DNA from: Perognathus longimembris pacificus
Lineage: Eukaryota; Chordata; Mammalia; Rodentia; Heteromyidae
Length of the DNA stretch: 64,000 bases
NCBI RefSeq assembly: GCF_023159225.1
Contig: NC_063166.1
Location: 45,563,149 to 45,627,148, forward strand
Reading direction: 5' to 3'
Every line of letters begins with the position of its first letter. Position 1 is the stretch's first letter. Shown piece by piece: positions 23,459-35,388 of this stretch. Under the pieces are notes generated by a model. The model had not been told where the DNA came from. It made no database searches and saw only the letters and a program-made list of their open reading frames with translations. The translations under genes were made by a program, and so were the position numbers.

Positions 23459-23530
23459 CATTTCTTCTTGTGAAACCTATCTTTTTTGCTGTGAAAGCCT
23501 GGCCAATACTTAACTTTTCTGTTCTAAATT

Positions 23531-23567
23531 GTACACACACACACACACACACACAGACACACACACG
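23531..23567. repeat. (CA)n microsatellite
   Basis: CA repeats with one GA interruption. Confidence 0.95.
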
Positions 23568-23694
23568 TGTTCATATACCCACACACACTTATTCTCAAAA
23601 TTCTGTCACAATATTCTCATAATCAGGAAGAGAAAATCAGGATGCTCAGATGTAGTAGTAGTATTTACATGGAGGATTTCTAAACTCAAACATC

Positions 23695-23935
23695 TGGTGC
23701 TGGGCACCAATGGTTCATAACCTTTAGTACTAACTACCGAGAAGCCTGACATCCAATGATCATGGTTCAAAGCCAGCCCAGTCAGAGAGACTCTTATCAA
23801 AAAAAAAAAAAAAAAAAAAGCCAAAAGCAGGGTTGTGGCTCAAGTGATAGAGCTTTAGCATTGAGCAAAGAAAAAGTTCAAGGACAACACCAGGCCCTGA
23901 GTTCTAGCCCAAGGACTAGCACAAACAAACAAATA
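23695..23935 (+). mobile_element. B1-dID-type SINE
   Basis: B1 half with GATCATGGTTCAAAGCCAGC, an A-rich linker expanded to about 20 A (23800-23819), then the dID half (GTTGTGGCTCAAGTGATAGA, GCCCTGAGTTCTAG) and an ACAAACAAACAAA tail. The intact dimer order is easy to see here. Confidence 0.85.
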
Positions 23936-24061
23936 TCTGAGCTACAGCATATCTGAATGCTACAACATTCAGGATGGTATGGGAAAGACTTTTCTCCCAT
24001 TCCTACACATTGTGAATATAACGAAGCTGAGCACTTCCCAAAACAAAACAGATCCTTCATT

Positions 24062-24290
24062 TATAAAAATTAATTTTATTTTCAGAATGATGTACAGAGG
24101 GTTTACAGTTGCACACATAAGGTAATGCATACATTTCTTGTTGAACATTGTTATCCCTCCCTTGTTTTTCTCCTACATTCCCTCTCCCCTTCCCCAAGTT
24201 TTAAAGTTCACTTCCAATATCTTGTCTTGTGTCATTGTTGCACTGGTTCACCCTTTGTCCTTTGTCTCCTGCTAAACACCAGAGTGGGTG
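24062..24290 (-). mobile_element. Older L1 3' UTR variant
   Basis: Plus-strand GATGTACAGAGGGTTTACAG, ACATTTCTTGTTGAACATTG and a C/T-rich tract (24150-24200) are the complement of an L1 3' UTR. It lacks the polypurine form of the young copies and matches the host element at 34066-34174 plus 35389-35515. Confidence 0.75.
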
Positions 24291-25029
24291 AGTTTTAAAT
24301 TCTATTTTTTCCCTCTTCCAAATCCTTTCTCACTGCTTAGTCACCAAGCTCCTGCTCACCTCTGATCCTGGGCCTCCTCTCTGTCTGTGTAGAATTATAG
24401 CACTGAATGGCACACTTTTTAAAGCGGAATTGGGGGCTTGGCACAGGAGAAGGGTTCCAGCTAACTCTGCAGAAAAGAATCTAATTAGGTAGATGGGATT
24501 TGAGAAGCTAAGTTTTCCTAGGACACCTGGCTCACCCTTCTGTGTAATGGAAGTTGTCACTAGCCTTTTGCTGGCAGCTTTTGCTGGCTTGTGGATGTCA
24601 CTTCTCATTTGAATTAAATGCTACTTCCAGCCTGACATCTCTGCTGGTTGCTCAGGCTGAGGAACTGCTACTGGAGGTCCCTTTCAGCACAGATGCACTG
24701 TAATTTTGGATAGGGGTGTCAGCTCAGTAGAAGAATGATCCTCCTCCATATCAGCACTATCAACCACAGAATAAATGGAGCTATTCTCTGTGTGTGTGTG
24801 TGTGTGGGGGGGTGGAGTGGCTTGGCTAGTGGCAAAAAGGTGACTCTTAGGGGATATCAAAGGAGGGAGAGCAAAGTGAGCCTCAGAGATGTAGGATTCA
24901 GAGCGTAACTCTGGCTTTAAGCCTCAGTCTTCTCGCACAAAATAGACAAGTACTGTGCAAATTCATTGATAAATTCATCATACACATAATGGAATTCTAG
25001 TGAGCAATGGGAATTCTTCTAAAGATGGG
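24291..25029. other. Unassigned stretch with short (TG)n
   Basis: A TG run at 24789-24806 is followed by G8. Otherwise nothing is recognised. Confidence 0.5.
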
Positions 25030-25165
25030 AATATGATACTAAAAAGAATAACAAAATCCTTGCCCTCAAGGCGCTTGCATGTGGAGGTGCAAGAACAAAC
25101 AAGAAAGTTAATAATAACTCTCATGTGATAATGCTATCATGAGGCAGAGAATGGTGGTGGAGATG
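25030..25165 (+). mobile_element. Ancient L2-age repeat fragment
   Basis: ATCCTTGCCCTCAAGGCGCT followed by AGAACAAACAAGAAAGTTAA resembles a widespread mammalian ancient repeat of L2/MIR age. The exact family is uncertain. Confidence 0.4.
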
Positions 25166-25299
25166 CTGATGTGGCCAAACCAGCAGAAATAAATGAAAGT
25201 TAATCAATTTATTGAAACAGAAATGCAATATAATGAGGATGATTTATTACACATTTCCTGGATTTCTAGCATATGGAAAATGCTATGCCTTAACTGAAC

Positions 25300-25440
25300 C
25301 TCTCATCAATGTAGACTCTCTCATTTTTCATCTACCGTAATTTATATAGCTATGTAACTTGTGAAATCATTGTAGCTAGTAAGGGTGGAAATGGACTCTG
25401 GTGAGAGCATCTGGCTCATAGAGGTCCCTGATTAACAGAT
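25300..25440 (+). mobile_element. MIR-like fragment
   Basis: GTAACTTGTGAAATCATTGT and AGCTAGTAAGGGTGGAAATG match the MIR core pattern (a 'taacttgcccaaggtcac... agctagtaagtgg' type segment) at high divergence. Confidence 0.45.
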
Positions 25441-25904
25441 GCTTCACTTGATGAAATTTGTAAATATTAATACACTATTGGGGAATTTTGAAGGCTACAA
25501 GCACTTACAATTTTGTAGGTTTAAGAGATTTTGCAGATGATGGAATGCTAGAAGCATGGCACATGCAAAGAAATATAGAACCCTACTTTTTCTTTTCTCT
25601 AGGTTTCCATTGAGATTGGAGGTCTCAGTCCCAGAAACATGTGAATGGTAGCAGCAGCGATTTCTGATGTCTGATTCATGTGCTGTGTTGAGTTATTTTA
25701 AACTTGAGTTGGTCTTAAAGTTAAATTATGGTGGCTATGGTGTGGTAAAGGAAGAAATGCGACAATGGCATTCCCTTTGGTCAGGAAAGACATCTGGACT
25801 TGGGCAAAATGTGGAGAGGGATAAATAAATATGCAAGGAACTTGTGGGAAGGAGAAGGAGGGTAAAACAGATGGGATGGCTTGTTTGCAAAAATTAATGG
25901 AGCT

Positions 25905-26300
25905 TTAGGAAAAAACTGGAAGCAACCCAAATGTCCATCAACAGGATAATGGCTAAACAAATGGTCGTATATTCCCTAAGTGAGATGGTATTCAGTGATT
26001 AAAAATGAACATCTACTGACATGTTCCACAACATTGATGGACTTCAAATGTATTAGATTGAAGAATGTATGTATATCTAAGTGTCTATTGCATGATTCCA
26101 ATGGCAATTCAAAGTATAGGCAAAATTAATCTTTGGAGCCAGCAGTGGAAAAAGTGCTTTACTGGTGGGCTTAATGGAAAGGAGTGAAAGAAATAGTATG
26201 GGATGGTAGAAAATTTCTCTATATGGATCCCACTGTTAGCCACCTAGTTGTGTACATTTGCATAGCGTACATTTCAGAATGCACATTAAACTTTACAGAT
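25905..26300 (+). mobile_element. Ancient L1M 3' end
   Basis: CTGGAAGCAACCCAAATGTC and CATCAACAGGATAATGGC are hallmark L1 ORF2-end sequence. TGCATGATTCCAATGGCAAT and GTGTACATTTGCATAGC follow in the order expected of old mammalian L1M 3' ends. Confidence 0.75.
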
Positions 26301-26439
26301 CAAACATAACTGGTGGAAAGGATTGGAGTAAAATATTTCAGCAGATGCACTTTGATGTATCCAAGATGATATACTTTATACAAACATAATTATTTTGATT
26401 ATCTACTTTAAATAAAGATATCCAGATTTTAAATGTCTG

Positions 26440-26779
26440 GTTTTTTTTTTTTTTCACCTAATGGGGTATATATTGGAGGTATTTTTTTTCTGGTAAAATA
26501 TATAAATAAAATTTGTTCAGAGATAAAAACTGGATACTACTCCTAAATGTGAATGTATCTTAATTTATCAAAATTTATCTTGTTTTGATGCTGTCATTAT
26601 AAAAACAGCTGCATAGAACACCCTGTGAGTGCATAATGTTGTTTTTTTTTTGCTCATGTTTTGGCCTAGAAAACTCTAATAAATAGATTTACTCAGTTAT
26701 AGTTAAAATTATAATACTCTTTTGAAAATTTCTATCAATTTTGTCCAACGGATATTTTCTATCAAAGTGTCATTTATTT
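26440..26779. other. AT-rich stretch, probable old L1 debris
   Basis: T runs and weak resemblance to antisense L1M sequence (GCTGCATAGAACACC-type segment). No firm assignment. Confidence 0.3.
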
Positions 26780-27330
26780 TGAAATAATTTTTAGATTTCA
26801 CAGAGTGGCAGAAATAGAGAATTTTTTTAGAGACATCACACAGAATTTCCTATTGATGCTATCTTATACAATGATAGCACAACCATTAAAACTATAAAGT
26901 TAACATTGGTACCATACTACTGACTACAAAACAGACTTTATTCAGGATGTTCCTAGTTTTTCTACTCATGTTCTTTTCCTGGGTTAGAATTCAAGCCAGG
27001 ATCACATCTTGCACTGAGTTATTGTGTCCCCTTAATTAATCTCACATTTATTATTTTTCATGACCTTGACACTTTTGAGAAATCTTGATAAGTTATTTTG
27101 TAGAATGCTTTTCAATTTAGCTTTTTCTCATGGATAGATTGCATTATACTTTGAGAAAAACTTCACCCTGTAGCTGTCTTAGTACCTCATCCTGGCGATA
27201 TTGCTTATGTCCTTTTATGTTTCTTATTTTCTGCTTATGTCCTGGTGATATTGCTTATGTCTTGTTACTGTGTTGTCAACCTGGACTGTTCTGTTAAGGT
27301 GGTGCCTCAGTCTCAAATAGCAGCATACAG
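26780..27330. mobile_element. Ancient L1M-type 3' UTR relic
   Basis: The series TTTCACAGAGTGGCAGAAAT, TTAACATTGGTACCATACTA, CAGACTTTATTCAGGATGTT, TTTTTCATGACCTTGACACT and TTTTGTAGAATGCTTTTCAA matches, in order, a well-known ancient mammalian L1 3' UTR. Orientation was not decided. It includes a local duplication near 27191-27261. Confidence 0.65.
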
Positions 27331-29010
27331 AAGTGACTGTCTCATGGTACAAATAACCCTATTATAGAATTATCTACATTAATTAGTTGTAGCCAATAAA
27401 AATATTGCTGCTACCATATTATCCATAATGCAGTAATATTTCTACCATTACTAATACAGAGAACATATTTTTGTACTGCAGGACAAGAATTAGAATTTAG
27501 TCAACATCCTCAGTGGTGGGCATAAAAATAAAGGAGATGGTTGAGAAATAAAGAACATGTTACTGAGCTTTCTAGAGAAAGGAAAAGGAGCTAATGACCA
27601 TTTGGGGTAACTTTATGACATTGAATCGTCTATTCTCTGGTCATGAAGTCTATCTAAGTGAGAATATTTTTTTTAAGTCAGAGAGCTCCCTAACCATATC
27701 CTATTTGAATGGGATATCCATTAGCACAAACTTTAGTTTGCATCACAATTACTGGCATGATCTTGTAAAGCACAAACTTTAAGATCTTGTCATTCAAGGT
27801 CTTGTCTGGGACCTGAGAACTTATAGTTCAGTTGCCAGGCCATGTTGACAGAGCTCTTCTTTGGCCTGTGCTTTGAATATTAGCGATCTAACATGAATTA
27901 TCATAATTTACTTCATGGACTATACTTATTTTTGTTCTTGATGCTAGGTAAAGAACTGTACATTTTAAAGACTATACCATCTCATAGTTTGTGAAATGCA
28001 TTATTAAATTCATTTCAGCAGATAACGAATACATGCATGTGTATACAGACACATCTATTTATACACACATAGATGTATATATACACTCTAAGCATTAACT
28101 TACCTCAATTTTCTATGATCTATTTGTTGTACACATACATATGTACATATGTATATACTATATAAATATTTTCCTCCTCAATTTTCTGTGTTGTGCATTC
28201 AAAACTTAATTTTTAAATGTTTTAAATTTTAATTAAAATATTTTTGTAAAATGAAAGAAAATTATATTATGCTGTTCTTTTGTGTAGAGGTTAATATTTG
28301 TATTTCTGTTCTACTCTCTCTGCATTCCAAAACTGAGCAAAGCAAACCAGCAAAGAATAGCCTTAGTCCTTGTTGAATGATTGGCAGGCTGGAGCCCCTG
28401 GAGGCTGCACCCTCACAGGCAATCAGATCTGTTCTCATTGGGGAGCCTGGGGCTAGGAGGCAGTGCTTAGAGTGACACTTATTGTTGAAAGAAATTTGAA
28501 ATACTTGGAAAAATTGTTAATGAGACAGAAATCCATATCTGCAATTCTTGATATGTCCTATTGCATTAGGAATCTGGATTTAAAGGAACAGAGAACAAAT
28601 GGCCACAACCAACCATGATGGAGGCCAGTAATAACAGTAGAAACAATGAAGAAGAATCAAACCAATTCACTTCTTGATCTTTCTCAAGAAGTAAAACTGG
28701 CAAAATTTTTTGTACGATTCATTATATGAGATCATATACAAGATAATTTGTGGGAAAAGGAAAAGCAAAAGCACACATCGTTCCCACCACACATTGACCC
28801 CTATCTTTATTTCGACTTAAATTTTGGCTTCTCACTTCATTCTGACTCTGTATCTTTGAATACACAGGTGTTCGAACAAAGGTATGTTGAATGTATTTTC
28901 TTACTGATCTATGACCTCAACTTACTCTTTGGAAGGAGTCAGTTATGAGCTTGATGAAGAAAATGACAAGTCATTTTCTATGTACTCATTTACTTCTAAC
29001 CCTCTCCTCT
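27331..29010. other. Unassigned stretch, AT-rich
   Basis: No gene supported. Degenerate TA/CA-rich sequence lies at 28030-28170. The piece at 28370-28480 is GC-richer but unrecognised. Confidence 0.5.
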
Positions 29011-29011
29011 C

Positions 29012-29017
<6 letters not shown>

Positions 29018-29049
<32 letters not shown>
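29018..29049. repeat. (TC)n microsatellite
   Basis: Uninterrupted TC repeats after a TC-rich lead-in. Confidence 0.97.
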
Positions 29050-29051
<2 letters not shown>

Positions 29052-29353
29052 AACATTCTCCCCAAATAACTCAGAGTATATTTTTAAAACTTCATTCATC
29101 TGCATTGAATAATTTTTCACTTAGGTCAACATAGACATCACCTTCAGCTTCTATTTAAATTCTTCATTTCCATGTATTTACATTTCATAGAGAACAGGCA
29201 GGAGTCCACTTCTATTTCTCCTTCAAAAAGGTTTCAATAAGTGTGAAAAGGTTTCAATTGCCCAACATAGGAAATTGATTTATAATATTATTTGCTAATC
29301 AACAAATGAAATCTTTTTAAATATGATTAGTACTCAGATTTGACTTTTTCATG

Positions 29354-29393
29354 GATATACATATACATATACATATATATATATATATATATA
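29354..29393. repeat. (ATATAC)n/(AT)n microsatellite
   Basis: ATATAC units grade into pure AT. Confidence 0.95.
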
Positions 29394-29438
29394 GTGTCTT
29401 GGGAGATTCTATGTCACTAGCCAGGACTGAAAACTTAG

Positions 29439-29492
29439 TTTCTGAGTTGAAAACCGTGGCTGTAATTTCTGAGTTGAAAACCATGGCTGTAG
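29439..29492. repeat. 27-bp tandem duplication
   Basis: Two adjacent copies (29439-29465 and 29466-29492) of a 27-mer containing TCTGAGTTGAAAACC. They differ clearly at only one or two positions. Confidence 0.9.
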
Positions 29493-29844
29493 TTATTATT
29501 GCAGGAACATCACTGCCTCCAAACCACAAGTGACAGAAGGGAGGCTAGGGAAATAAAGGTTTCAGCTTCCCCTTTGCATGTAAACTCCAGGAGTGTATGC
29601 CATTACCCTCAGCCAAACTTGGCAGAGATTTTATTGTATATTTGTGTTTGTGTATTTGAAAAACCTTGTGCATATAAATAAATATATATGTATGTGTGTA
29701 TACATATGTATCATTTCACATAAATCCAATGATCATTTTTTGAAATTTGCATTTATATCTTAGTAATATGTGAGAGAAATTTTCATAATTACCATTGAAA
29801 TGGAATAGGACTTCATTAAGAAATAGTGATAATCTGTGACCACA

Positions 29845-30089
29845 GTTTTGTTGTTGTTTTGTGCCAGCCCTGGGGCTTAGACTCCTGGCCTGAATGGTGT
29901 ACTTGAGCTTTTTGGCTCAAGGCTGCTGCATTATGACTTGAGCTATAGCTCCACTTCCACATTTTTGGTGCTTAATTGGAGGTAAGAGTCTCACAATCTT
30001 CCCTGCTCAGTCTGGCTTTGAACTAGGATCCTCAAATCTCAAACTCCTGAGTAGTTAGGATTACTGGCATGAGCCACTGGTGCCAGGCT
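29845..30089 (-). mobile_element. B1-dID-type SINE
   Basis: Plus-strand order is dID complement (GCCAGCCCTGGGGCTTAGAC, TTGGCTCAAGGCTG), linker (TTAATTGGAGGTAAGAGTC), then B1 complement (GTAGTTAGGATTACTGGCAT, GAGCCACTGGTGCCAGGC). Both halves are present; the element is moderately diverged. Confidence 0.82.
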
Positions 30090-30663
30090 GGGGACCAAAG
30101 TTATAAATCTATAATACTGCAACAGAGTCAAGCATAAGGGTAAAGCTGAGATCAGATACTATTAGAGTTAGTTTTGTCCAGGATTATTAATTCGGGTAAA
30201 TAAAATAAAATCTTATGGTATTTCAAATCACAAGAATGTTAGAGAATAGTCTGGTTATTCTACAACAGGATATTTTCCAAAGAAGAAGGAAGAAAGGGGA
30301 ACTTCCCCAGATAGCAGGCCACTTAAGGCAAACGGGAAAATATATTTCTCAGCTGACTCAGAGAACTGAGTAATTTTGGAAAAAGGCTACTTGAATTAGC
30401 AAAGGAAGTAATCTTTATTCAAAAGGAGTTAAAGAGGAGTCATTATTATAAACTTTTGTGGGGAGAGTGAGGAATCACATTATAAATATTTCATACCTTT
30501 CATGTGTTCTACTTCCGTGTCTCATCTTAGAATTAAGTGCTTAAGTGATTGGCTATTATCCCAAATTAGCCACATGCACTAAATGAATTTAACACTAACA
30601 TACTGAAGGATATTTCCATTTGTTCCAGTTTTCTTTTTTCTATATTGCAACAAACAACCTAAA
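30090..30663. other. Unassigned stretch
   Basis: No gene recognised. The last 60 bp (TTCCATTTGTTCCAGTTTTC) may be old antisense L1 and is the target of the next L1. Confidence 0.4.
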
Positions 30664-30675
30664 AAACTGCATCTT

Positions 30676-30992
30676 GAATTATGTCTTTTTCTTTTATCTT
30701 TCTTCCCCATGCTTTTACCACTGTTGTCACTGTAACTGACTTTGGTACACTGGGTATTGTATGTACATTAATCGGAACTAGGGAAGGGGAACATCAAAAT
30801 GGAGACAAGACAATACGCTGACAATATGCTGTAAACCAACTGTACATCTCTGGGGAGGGAACCATGGAGTAAGAAGGTGGGAGTAAAATGAAGGAGGAGG
30901 TAAAACCTTTGATAAGAAATTTACTCACTGCCTTATGTATGTAACCATAACCTTTCTGTAAATTACTTTGACAATAAAATAATAATAATAAT
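30676..30992 (+). mobile_element. 5'-truncated L1 3' UTR with 12-bp target duplication
   Basis: L1 3' UTR with AACTAGGGAAGGGGAACATC, a short G-rich tract, AATTACTTTGACAATAAAAT and an (AAT)n tail. AAACTGCATCTT flanks it at 30664-30675 and 30993-31004, so the boundaries are exact. Confidence 0.92.
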
Positions 30993-31109
30993 AAACTGCA
31001 TCTTAATACAGAAGGCATAATATTTACATGGTTGAATAAATTATGAAGGGAATAGTTAAGGAATACAATATTGAGAATTCCAGAAGCAACCTCAACACCC
31101 CTACCAAAT

Positions 31110-31640
31110 ATTTTCCTTCCTGCTTTGTGAAACCTTACCATTATCTTGGAATTGGTTATTGTATATTATTGATTCTGTTTATAATTTTTACACATAGAAT
31201 ATTTAGAAGGTACTTTTGTCTGTATTATTTGTTTCAGAATCGTATTGTTAGGTTAATGTATCATTTAATTAGTTGTAGCTACATTTTTCATTATGTAATA
31301 TTCCATGATATTATTACACTTATTACTTGTGTGATTACTAGCTTTTTGCTACTATGATTAATAATGCTGTAACTATTCTTGTGTATGTATGTATATGTAT
31401 GTGTATGCTTTTCTGTGGATATTGTCAGATTCTGTCATATTCAAATTATGATAGTGTCAATGTTTCATAAGGTGCTGAATCTGCCATTATTAAGAAATAC
31501 CCAATTATTTAATATTTTTACTAAATTTAAATGAGCAAAATTCTATTTTTAGACAATTTGGTATTGTGAAGTCAGATCTCATTACTGTTTGATTTTTCAG
31601 TTAATTGGTAATAAATCTTCATTGTCCACTTTATGTTATA
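31110..31640 (-). mobile_element. Old antisense L1 fragment
   Basis: TATGTAATATTCCATGATAT, TTAATAATGCTGTAACTATT and TTTCTGTGGATATTGTCAGA match the complement of an old L1 ORF2 3' region. The young L1 above and this piece together suggest insertion into older L1 debris. Confidence 0.55.
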
Positions 31641-31734
31641 TTTTGTGAAGTATATTTTATTTAATTTTTTGAGTATTTTTAAGTAACTACTTACAAAGTA
31701 GTACAAAGGAGTTGCCATTTACCAAAATACTTTA

Positions 31735-31935
31735 TGAATACAGTGTATCTTGATTAATGTCATCCTTTTCAACATCTCACCCACCCATCTCAATTCACCC
31801 TTTCTTGTACTTATTTTAATTTTAAGCTATGTATTTAATATTTTTACCTTTTAACAAAGCAGTTTATCTTGATTCATGTCATCATTTCAACATCTTCATC
31901 CCCCTTTGGCCCACCCCTTCCCTTATATTTCTCAA
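31735..31935 (-). mobile_element. Old L1 3' UTR, tandemly repeated
   Basis: Two similar segments (31735-31815 and 31853-31935) each contain a CTTGATT.ATGTCATC and TCAACATCT pattern followed by C-rich sequence. They resemble complements of an old L1 3' UTR. Confidence 0.45.
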
Positions 31936-32850
31936 GTCTGTGGTATAAACAATGAATTCTAGTCTGCATTCTTCCCCTTTCCTTCCTTTATTCTTCTAAA
32001 GCACATTTTAAAACATATATTTGTTAGATTGTCTTTCCAGCCTGCAATTGATTTTTAGAGACATTTTCTTATTGATTTGAAAGGGTTCTTTAGAGAGGGG
32101 AGAATTCTGCATGGATAGATTTACAGAGTTTACAGTTCTGAGAGGCAATTGCCCCAAACTAAAAGCTCATTTCAAGCTAGCGAATAGTATTCTGTTTGTT
32201 TAAAGTAGAAGTGCTGTAGCATGGCCTGGAGAGACATCTCCTTTGTAGTGAAATGATCTAATGGAAGAGCTCAAGTTGTACCTAGTTGTACACCTCTCTA
32301 ACCTTCAACATGGAACAATTTTGAAGTGCTTTTTGTCTTCATAACCTTGATATTTTTGAAGATCAAGGACAGTCATTTAGTTAAATGTTCCTCAACTTGA
32401 TTTGTGTAATATTGGCTTACTCATAATTAAACAAGGGTTATGCATTTTTGATTAGAGCATTCTTCTCTTTGCCTTCTTTCCTGTGGGGCACTACCGGGAT
32501 TTGCCTATCACTGGTGGTAACTCAACCACTTGTTTACGATGTCTCCGAATTCTTCCTATCAACATCTGTTTCTCCTCTTTGCAATAACTACATGTTTTGA
32601 GAGGAGGTACTTCAAATCTGTGTAAGAATTTTCTCCTGTCTTGATCTCCCCCACTACTGATACTCTTTGCCTTGATTTATTGCATTTATTATGACTACCA
32701 AGTGTTGATATTATACTTACATCATGTATTTTCTCGTATAGTTTCTCATATATAATTCAAAATTCTATTGTAACAAAAGATCATCTCTTTTACATCTATT
32801 TATATGAGTATTAATAGATGCTAACTTTATTCAAAGGGTTGTCATCCATT
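31936..32850. other. Unassigned stretch
   Basis: No gene or clear repeat recognised. Confidence 0.5.
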
Positions 32851-32860
32851 ACTCTAATAA

Positions 32861-32893
<33 letters not shown>
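32861..32893. repeat. (TTA)n microsatellite at a SINE tail
   Basis: TTA repeats form the tail of the minus-strand SINE that follows and overlap its target duplication. Confidence 0.95.
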
Positions 32894-33089
32894 TTGGCCA
32901 GTCCTAGGTGGTGAACTCAGGGCCTGAACACTGTCCCTGGCTTCTTTTTTGCTCAAGGCTAGCACTCTGCCACTTGAGCCACAGCGCCACTTCTGGCCAT
33001 TTTTCTGTATATGTGGTGCTGAGGAATCGAACCCAGGGCCTCATGTATACGAGGCAAGCACTCTTGCCAGTAGGCCATATTCCCAGCCC
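32867..33089 (-). mobile_element. ID-like dimeric SINE with exact 16-bp target duplication
   Basis: Complete minus-strand dimer. ACTCTAATAAATTATT lies on both sides (32851-32866 and 33090-33105). The tail has become (TTA)n, probably seeded by the TAAATTATT of the target site. Confidence 0.94.
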
Positions 33090-33105
33090 ACTCTAATAAA
33101 TTATT

Positions 33106-34065
33106 TTTATACTTACATTTCCTCTGAATTTTCAGTAAGCCTTAAGCCTACTTTTATTCTTTGGACAGACTCCCTTTAGGGGTTAACTGGCATATTACCT
33201 TCAGAAGCAAAAGATCCAAATTCATCTGTTAATTTGTTTGCTCCAGCCCTGAAATCATCTATTTTCCAGGAGGTACTAGTGACAGGCCCTAGTTACTTTA
33301 CATACCTTTACGTATACATATATGTATACACATATTTATATTATAAGGCTGATGTACATATATATGTGTGAAAGTATGTGCAAATGCACATATCTCACAG
33401 ATATAAAAGAAATATACATGTATCATGCACTATGTGATTATATGTGTGTGTTTTATGCACATGTATAGCTATTTCTATACATTCCAGCATATTTCAAAAA
33501 CTGCGAGTTTACATTGACACTTATAACTGATAGCAATAGTACAGTATTTATTCAGATTTCCATATTTCTATATTTGTATCTCCTATCTCTGATATAATAA
33601 TCCTGGCTTCTATGACTCTAATATGTAGACTATTAAAAAATTTTGGATCTACCTATACACAAATCTTATAATTCACCTCCTGTATATTTCCTCTCTCAGA
33701 GCCCTTCATCACACCAGCTGAGGCTCAGAGAAAGCCTGCCCAGCTTTGACCCTTCCATTGGTCAAGCAACTAGCTTCAGCCAGTTCTTTATTTTCACATG
33801 GGAATGGCAGGCAATAAAGAAGGCAAACAAGATGATGATGGCATTTTAAAACTGAGAATTTTTTGTCAGCTTCATCAGTGAACAAGTCATCTATTGTGTT
33901 TACTTCTTTTTATATTTACAGAAATGTTGCAGAGTGGTCCCGATTGTTCTTGTACCTGATTGATTCTCATCTCAATTTCCAAAATCTTTCAACTATTTCT
34001 AGTACATTTGTCACAACCAAGCAGCAAACACAAATAAATTTATTTTGACATTAGTGTATTTCCTT
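33106..34065. other. Unassigned stretch with TA/TG-rich segment
   Basis: 33300-33480 is degenerate TA/TG/CA sequence with the 18-bp palindrome GTATACATATATGTATAC near 33312. No gene supported. Confidence 0.5.
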
Positions 34066-34174
34066 TTTTTAGATTTAAATATTATTGTAAAGGTGATGTA
34101 CAGAGGGGTTATATAAATAAGGTAGTGAATACATTTTTAAAAACACTGTTACTATCTCCCTTATTTTCTCTTGC
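34066..34174 (-). mobile_element. Older L1 3' UTR variant, 3' half of a split element
   Basis: Complement of the older L1 3' UTR seen at 24062-24290 (plus-strand GTGATGTACAGAGGGGTTAT). It is interrupted at the duplicated TTCTCTTGC and resumes at 35389. Confidence 0.8.
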
Positions 34175-34752
34175 ATCTTTTTAAAATCTATTTTGCTTTA
34201 TTGAGAAAGTGTGGTACAGAGGGGTTACAGATTCATATGTAAGGCAGTGAGTACATTTCTTGTTCAACTTGTTACCTCCTCCCTCATTTCCCCCATCTCC
34301 CCTCCCTCTCCCTTCCCCTCTCCCCCAAGAGTTGTGCAGTTGATTTACACCAAATAGTTTTGTAAGTATTGCTTTTGGAATGGTTTGTCTTTTTGTCTTT
34401 TGTCTCTCAATTTTGATATTCCATTTCCTTTCCCCAGTTCTAATACCTGTATAAACAGTATCCAGGGTATTTGGATGAGATATAGTGGTAGCGGGATACA
34501 ACCACAGGAAGGGAATACAAGAGAAACAAACCTAAACAAAACAATCAGACAAGAAAAATACAAATGTGCAGTTTCACATGGCATGTCGATAATAATTACA
34601 ACAGTGGTATAACTCTTGTCTCTGTAACATGGAGTTCAGATCATTTGGCATCATCTTATCATATGGGTGTATCTATTGGGGTATTTTGATCTTCTACCAT
34701 GACTATACTAATCATGTACTAGCTATTCCCTATGAGGGACACCATAGGGTTT
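34175..34752 (-). mobile_element. L1 3' UTR, 3' half of a 5'-inverted L1
   Basis: Minus-strand L1 3' UTR with its pyrimidine-rich complement (34277-34327). It ends, at its upstream side, near the ORF2 stop region (plus-strand AGGGACACCATAGGG). It is joined head-to-head to plus-strand ORF2 at about 34752. TTCTCTTGC at 34166-34174 and 35380-35388 flanks the whole composite. Confidence 0.88.
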
Positions 34753-35379
34753 ATAAGATAAACAGAAAGCCCACAGATTGGGAAAAGATATTTACCAGCC
34801 ATACAATGGACAAAGGCCTGATATCTAAAATATACACAGAGCTCAAAAAATTAAATTCCTCCAAAACAAACAATCAAAGAACCAACAGCCCTGTCAACAA
34901 ATGGGCTTAAGACCTAAAAAGTAACTTCTCTGAAGAGGAAATGAGAATGGCCAAGAGTCACATGAAAAAGTGCTCTACGTCACTGGCCATAAAAGAAAGG
35001 CAAATCAAAACAACATTGAGATTCCACCTCACCCCAGTAAGAATGTCCATTATCAGGAAATCCAATAACAAATGCTGGAAAGGATGTGGCTCAAAGGGAA
35101 CCCTACTACATTGTTGGTGGGAATGCAAACTTGTTCAACCCCTCTGGAAAGCAGTGTGGAGGTTCCTAAGAAGGCTAAACATATAGCTCCCCTATGACTC
35201 AGCAGCCCCACTTTTGGGCATCTACCTAAAAGACTACAATCAAGATCACACTAAAGCCACCAGCACAACTATGTTCATCATAGCACAACGTGTCATTGCC
35301 AAAACATGGAACCAACCCAGATGCCCTTCAGTAGACAAGTGGATCAGGAAAATGCGGTAGGTACATATACACAATGGAA
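34753..35379 (+). pseudogene. Inverted L1 ORF2 C-terminal segment of the same insertion
   Basis: ORF2 C-terminus from [13 protein letters not shown] through the Cys-rich [17 protein letters not shown] to a TACACAATGGAATT segment, at over 80% apparent identity to the 14-17 kb element. One TAA follows NKWA and the frame shifts later. Orientation is opposite to the 3' UTR half, with about 100 bp of the L1 lost at the join. This is the classical outcome of twin priming. Confidence 0.88.
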
Positions 35380-35388
35380 TTCTCTTGC

